Assembly: GCF_902459465.1 (NCBI RefSeq)
Contig: NC_047083.1
Location: forward strand, 1,366,501-1,430,500
Direction: 5' to 3'
Origin: Asterias rubens
Taxonomy: Eukaryota > Echinodermata > Asteroidea > Forcipulatida > Asteriidae
Length of the DNA: 64,000 nucleotides
A program made the translations under genes and the position numbers. The notes beneath the pieces were generated by a model, which made no database searches, was not told the DNA's origin, and saw only the letters and a list, made by a program, of their open reading frames with translations. Shown in pieces: positions 62,736 through 64,000 of the stretch (its first letter is position 1; each line of letters starts with the position of its first letter).

Positions 62736-63262
62736 TATCGCTCTATGCTTGGACCTGCTGCTCACGGCGGACAGTCTTCTTTAATAGTGCTTCTCTCTAG
62801 CCACCATGCATCGGGACGTTCCAGGTATGTGAACCCCGAACATTCTTTCGGTAGTCATTGTTTGTGTTGACAAAGCCTTTGAAAGGACAACATACAACAA
62901 AAGGAATCTCTAGCCCTGGAATCGAACTACCCCCCCCCTCCCCCGTGGACCATCATCATTGTCATAATTGTATTCAAAAGAGAGCTTGTCGACTTCGCTG
63001 ACGAGGAGGATTGGAGGGGGCGGGGAGAGTTGGGGGTGGGGGTTGGGGTAGAATGGGAGACTATGCATTAGGAATGGAGATTTTGCACTTTCTCTAACGG
63101 GGATGCAATTCACACCTTTGTAGACTTGTAAAAATGGTTCCCAACTCACATGAGGTCAAAGGTACATCTGACAGGAAACTGCCAGGTTTAAATGGCCGGA
63201 GATTCTGTTCTGGTTTCCCTTGCAAAATCTGTGGGAATTTTTGCGTCTTGCGGGGCCAGCAA
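62736..63262. promoter_or_regulatory. Divergent intergenic region, CUB gene and next gene
   Basis: About 530 bp separate the CUB start codon from the + strand promoter motif. It contains a pyrimidine-rich and G-rich block at 62920-63060. Promoter role is inferred from the head-to-head arrangement. Confidence 0.45.
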
Positions 63263-63272
63263 TCTCGCGAGA
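63263..63272. promoter_or_regulatory. Palindromic TCTCGCGAGA promoter element
   Basis: A perfect copy of the CGCG element known from animal housekeeping promoters, bound in vertebrates by BANP. It lies about 15 bp before an AGATGGCGG motif that resembles a YY1/initiator site, so the transcription start of the + strand gene is probably here. Confidence 0.65.
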
Positions 63273-63458
63273 ACATAGTGTTGTGAGATGGCGGAGAGAG
63301 TCAGAACGCTATTATCGCGACATAACGACTTGTTCACAAGGCTACAGCAACTGTGTTTTTTGTTTGTTTAAAGTGGCTGGCTGTTTTAAGCGCATCAAGG
63401 TGTTGCAACCATTGTTTCACTTTCCAAACCTACTAAATAATGTGTCAGGTGCTCAAAT
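63273..63458 (+). other. Probable 5' UTR exon of an unknown gene
   Basis: The stretch follows the TCTCGCGAGA element and ends at a strong GTAAGT donor (63459). A 27-codon open frame (63288-63371) starts at ATGGCGG and would be a uORF. The 5' border is inferred. Confidence 0.5.
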
Positions 63459-63533
63459 GTAAGTAATTCTACCTACTCAGCTATAATCTAAGTGGTAAAA
63501 TCGACATTTAATAAAAACAACATAGTTTTTCAG

Positions 63534-63620
63534 AGCTTGTCTTAATTCAATTCGATTCAAGAATGGCTGCTAGATGTTTGCTGCTGCTCGTTTGCTTTGC
63601 ACTACGCACTCGTTTCATCG
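63534..63620 (+). CDS. First coding exon of an unknown secreted or membrane protein
   Basis: After TTTTTCAG an exon runs to a GTGAGT donor at 63621. ATG at 63563 opens MAARCLLLLVCFALRTRFI, a hydrophobic leader with the look of a signal peptide, ending in phase 1. The rest of the gene is beyond the window, so no function can be given. The following intron starts with a family A MITE. Confidence 0.6.
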
Positions 63621-63679
63621 GTGAGTTTGTTTAATTTAAACCATGAGAATGCATTCTACGAGAATGTTAACATCTTTCT

Positions 63680-64000
63680 TTAAAGGCAGTGGACACTTGG
63701 TAATTACTCAAAATAATTATAAGCATAAAACCTTACTTTCGAGTAATAGGCAGAGGTTGATAGTATAAAACATTGTGAGAAACGGCTCCCTCTGAAGTAA
63801 CGTAGTTTTTGAGAAAGAAGTATTTGTCCACGAATTTGATTTCGAGACCTCAGCTTTAGAATTTTAGGTCTCGAAATCAAGCATCTGAAAGCACACAACT
63901 TCGTGTAGCAAGGATTTTGTTCTTTCATATTACTCGCCACTTCGACGACCAATTGATGAGCTAAAATTTTCACAGGTTTGTTATTTTATGCATAATATGT
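63680..64000. mobile_element. Palindromic MITE, family A, cut by window end
   Basis: TTTAAAGGCAGTGGACACTT start and the ATTTCGAGACCTCAGC centre match the family. The right terminus lies outside. Confidence 0.85.

Noticed and set aside
62795..62830. Kozak-like CCACCATGC followed by CAG/GTATGT, a possible mini-exon
   Set aside because: Only six codons, no downstream exon in phase was found, and a later promoter motif better explains the + strand gene.

Overview
The window is nuclear DNA of a marine deuterostome, most likely an echinoderm and probably a sea star. The evidence is intron-rich genes of vertebrate-like type, (ATT)n-tailed tRNA-derived SINEs, very many short palindromic MITEs, and a foldback transposon of the sea-urchin TU kind. 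No bacterial, viral or organellar genes are seen. I read gene models by joining reading frames across GT/AG splice sites and checking phase. The CTR9, ethanolamine kinase and MAPEG models close to exact multiples of three. The CUB model does so if one uncertain base at the 60830 donor is counted.

Layout, left to right. (1) 1-1859, + strand: the last two exons of BMAL1 (ARNTL), the circadian bHLH-PAS factor, ending in its C-terminal transactivation motif. (2) 4416-20237, - strand: complete CTR9 in 22 exons (1252 codons), the TPR scaffold of the PAF1 transcription elongation complex; it converges on BMAL1. (3) 20541-28621: an 8.1-kb non-autonomous foldback transposon with 8-bp target duplications, 50-bp identical termini and two inverted arrays of a 211-bp repeat (8 and 16 units). 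It sits in the short head-to-head gap between CTR9 and the next gene. (4) 28832-33907, + strand: complete ethanolamine kinase in 7 exons (353 codons). (5) 35775-62735, - strand: a 33-exon gene for a secreted protein of about 1937 residues: signal peptide, one thrombospondin type 1 repeat and 15 CUB domains, each CUB split over two exons in fixed phase. (6) 50226-51310, + strand: a small MAPEG-family membrane protein gene nested in one CUB-gene intron. (7) 63263-64000, + strand: the promoter and first exons of a further gene with a signal peptide, head-to-head with the CUB gene.

The genes do not form a pathway. They cover transcription control (BMAL1, CTR9), phospholipid synthesis (ethanolamine kinase) and the extracellular matrix or secretome (TSP1-CUB protein). 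The two head-to-head pairs, CTR9/ethanolamine kinase and CUB gene/unknown gene, suggest shared promoter regions.

The main oddities are the foldback element splitting a divergent promoter, and a recurrent pattern in which exon edges with their splice sites were tandemly copied into the neighbouring intron. I see this at six places in three genes. Paired loss of cysteines in individual CUB domains and MITEs lying directly against splice sites are also notable.
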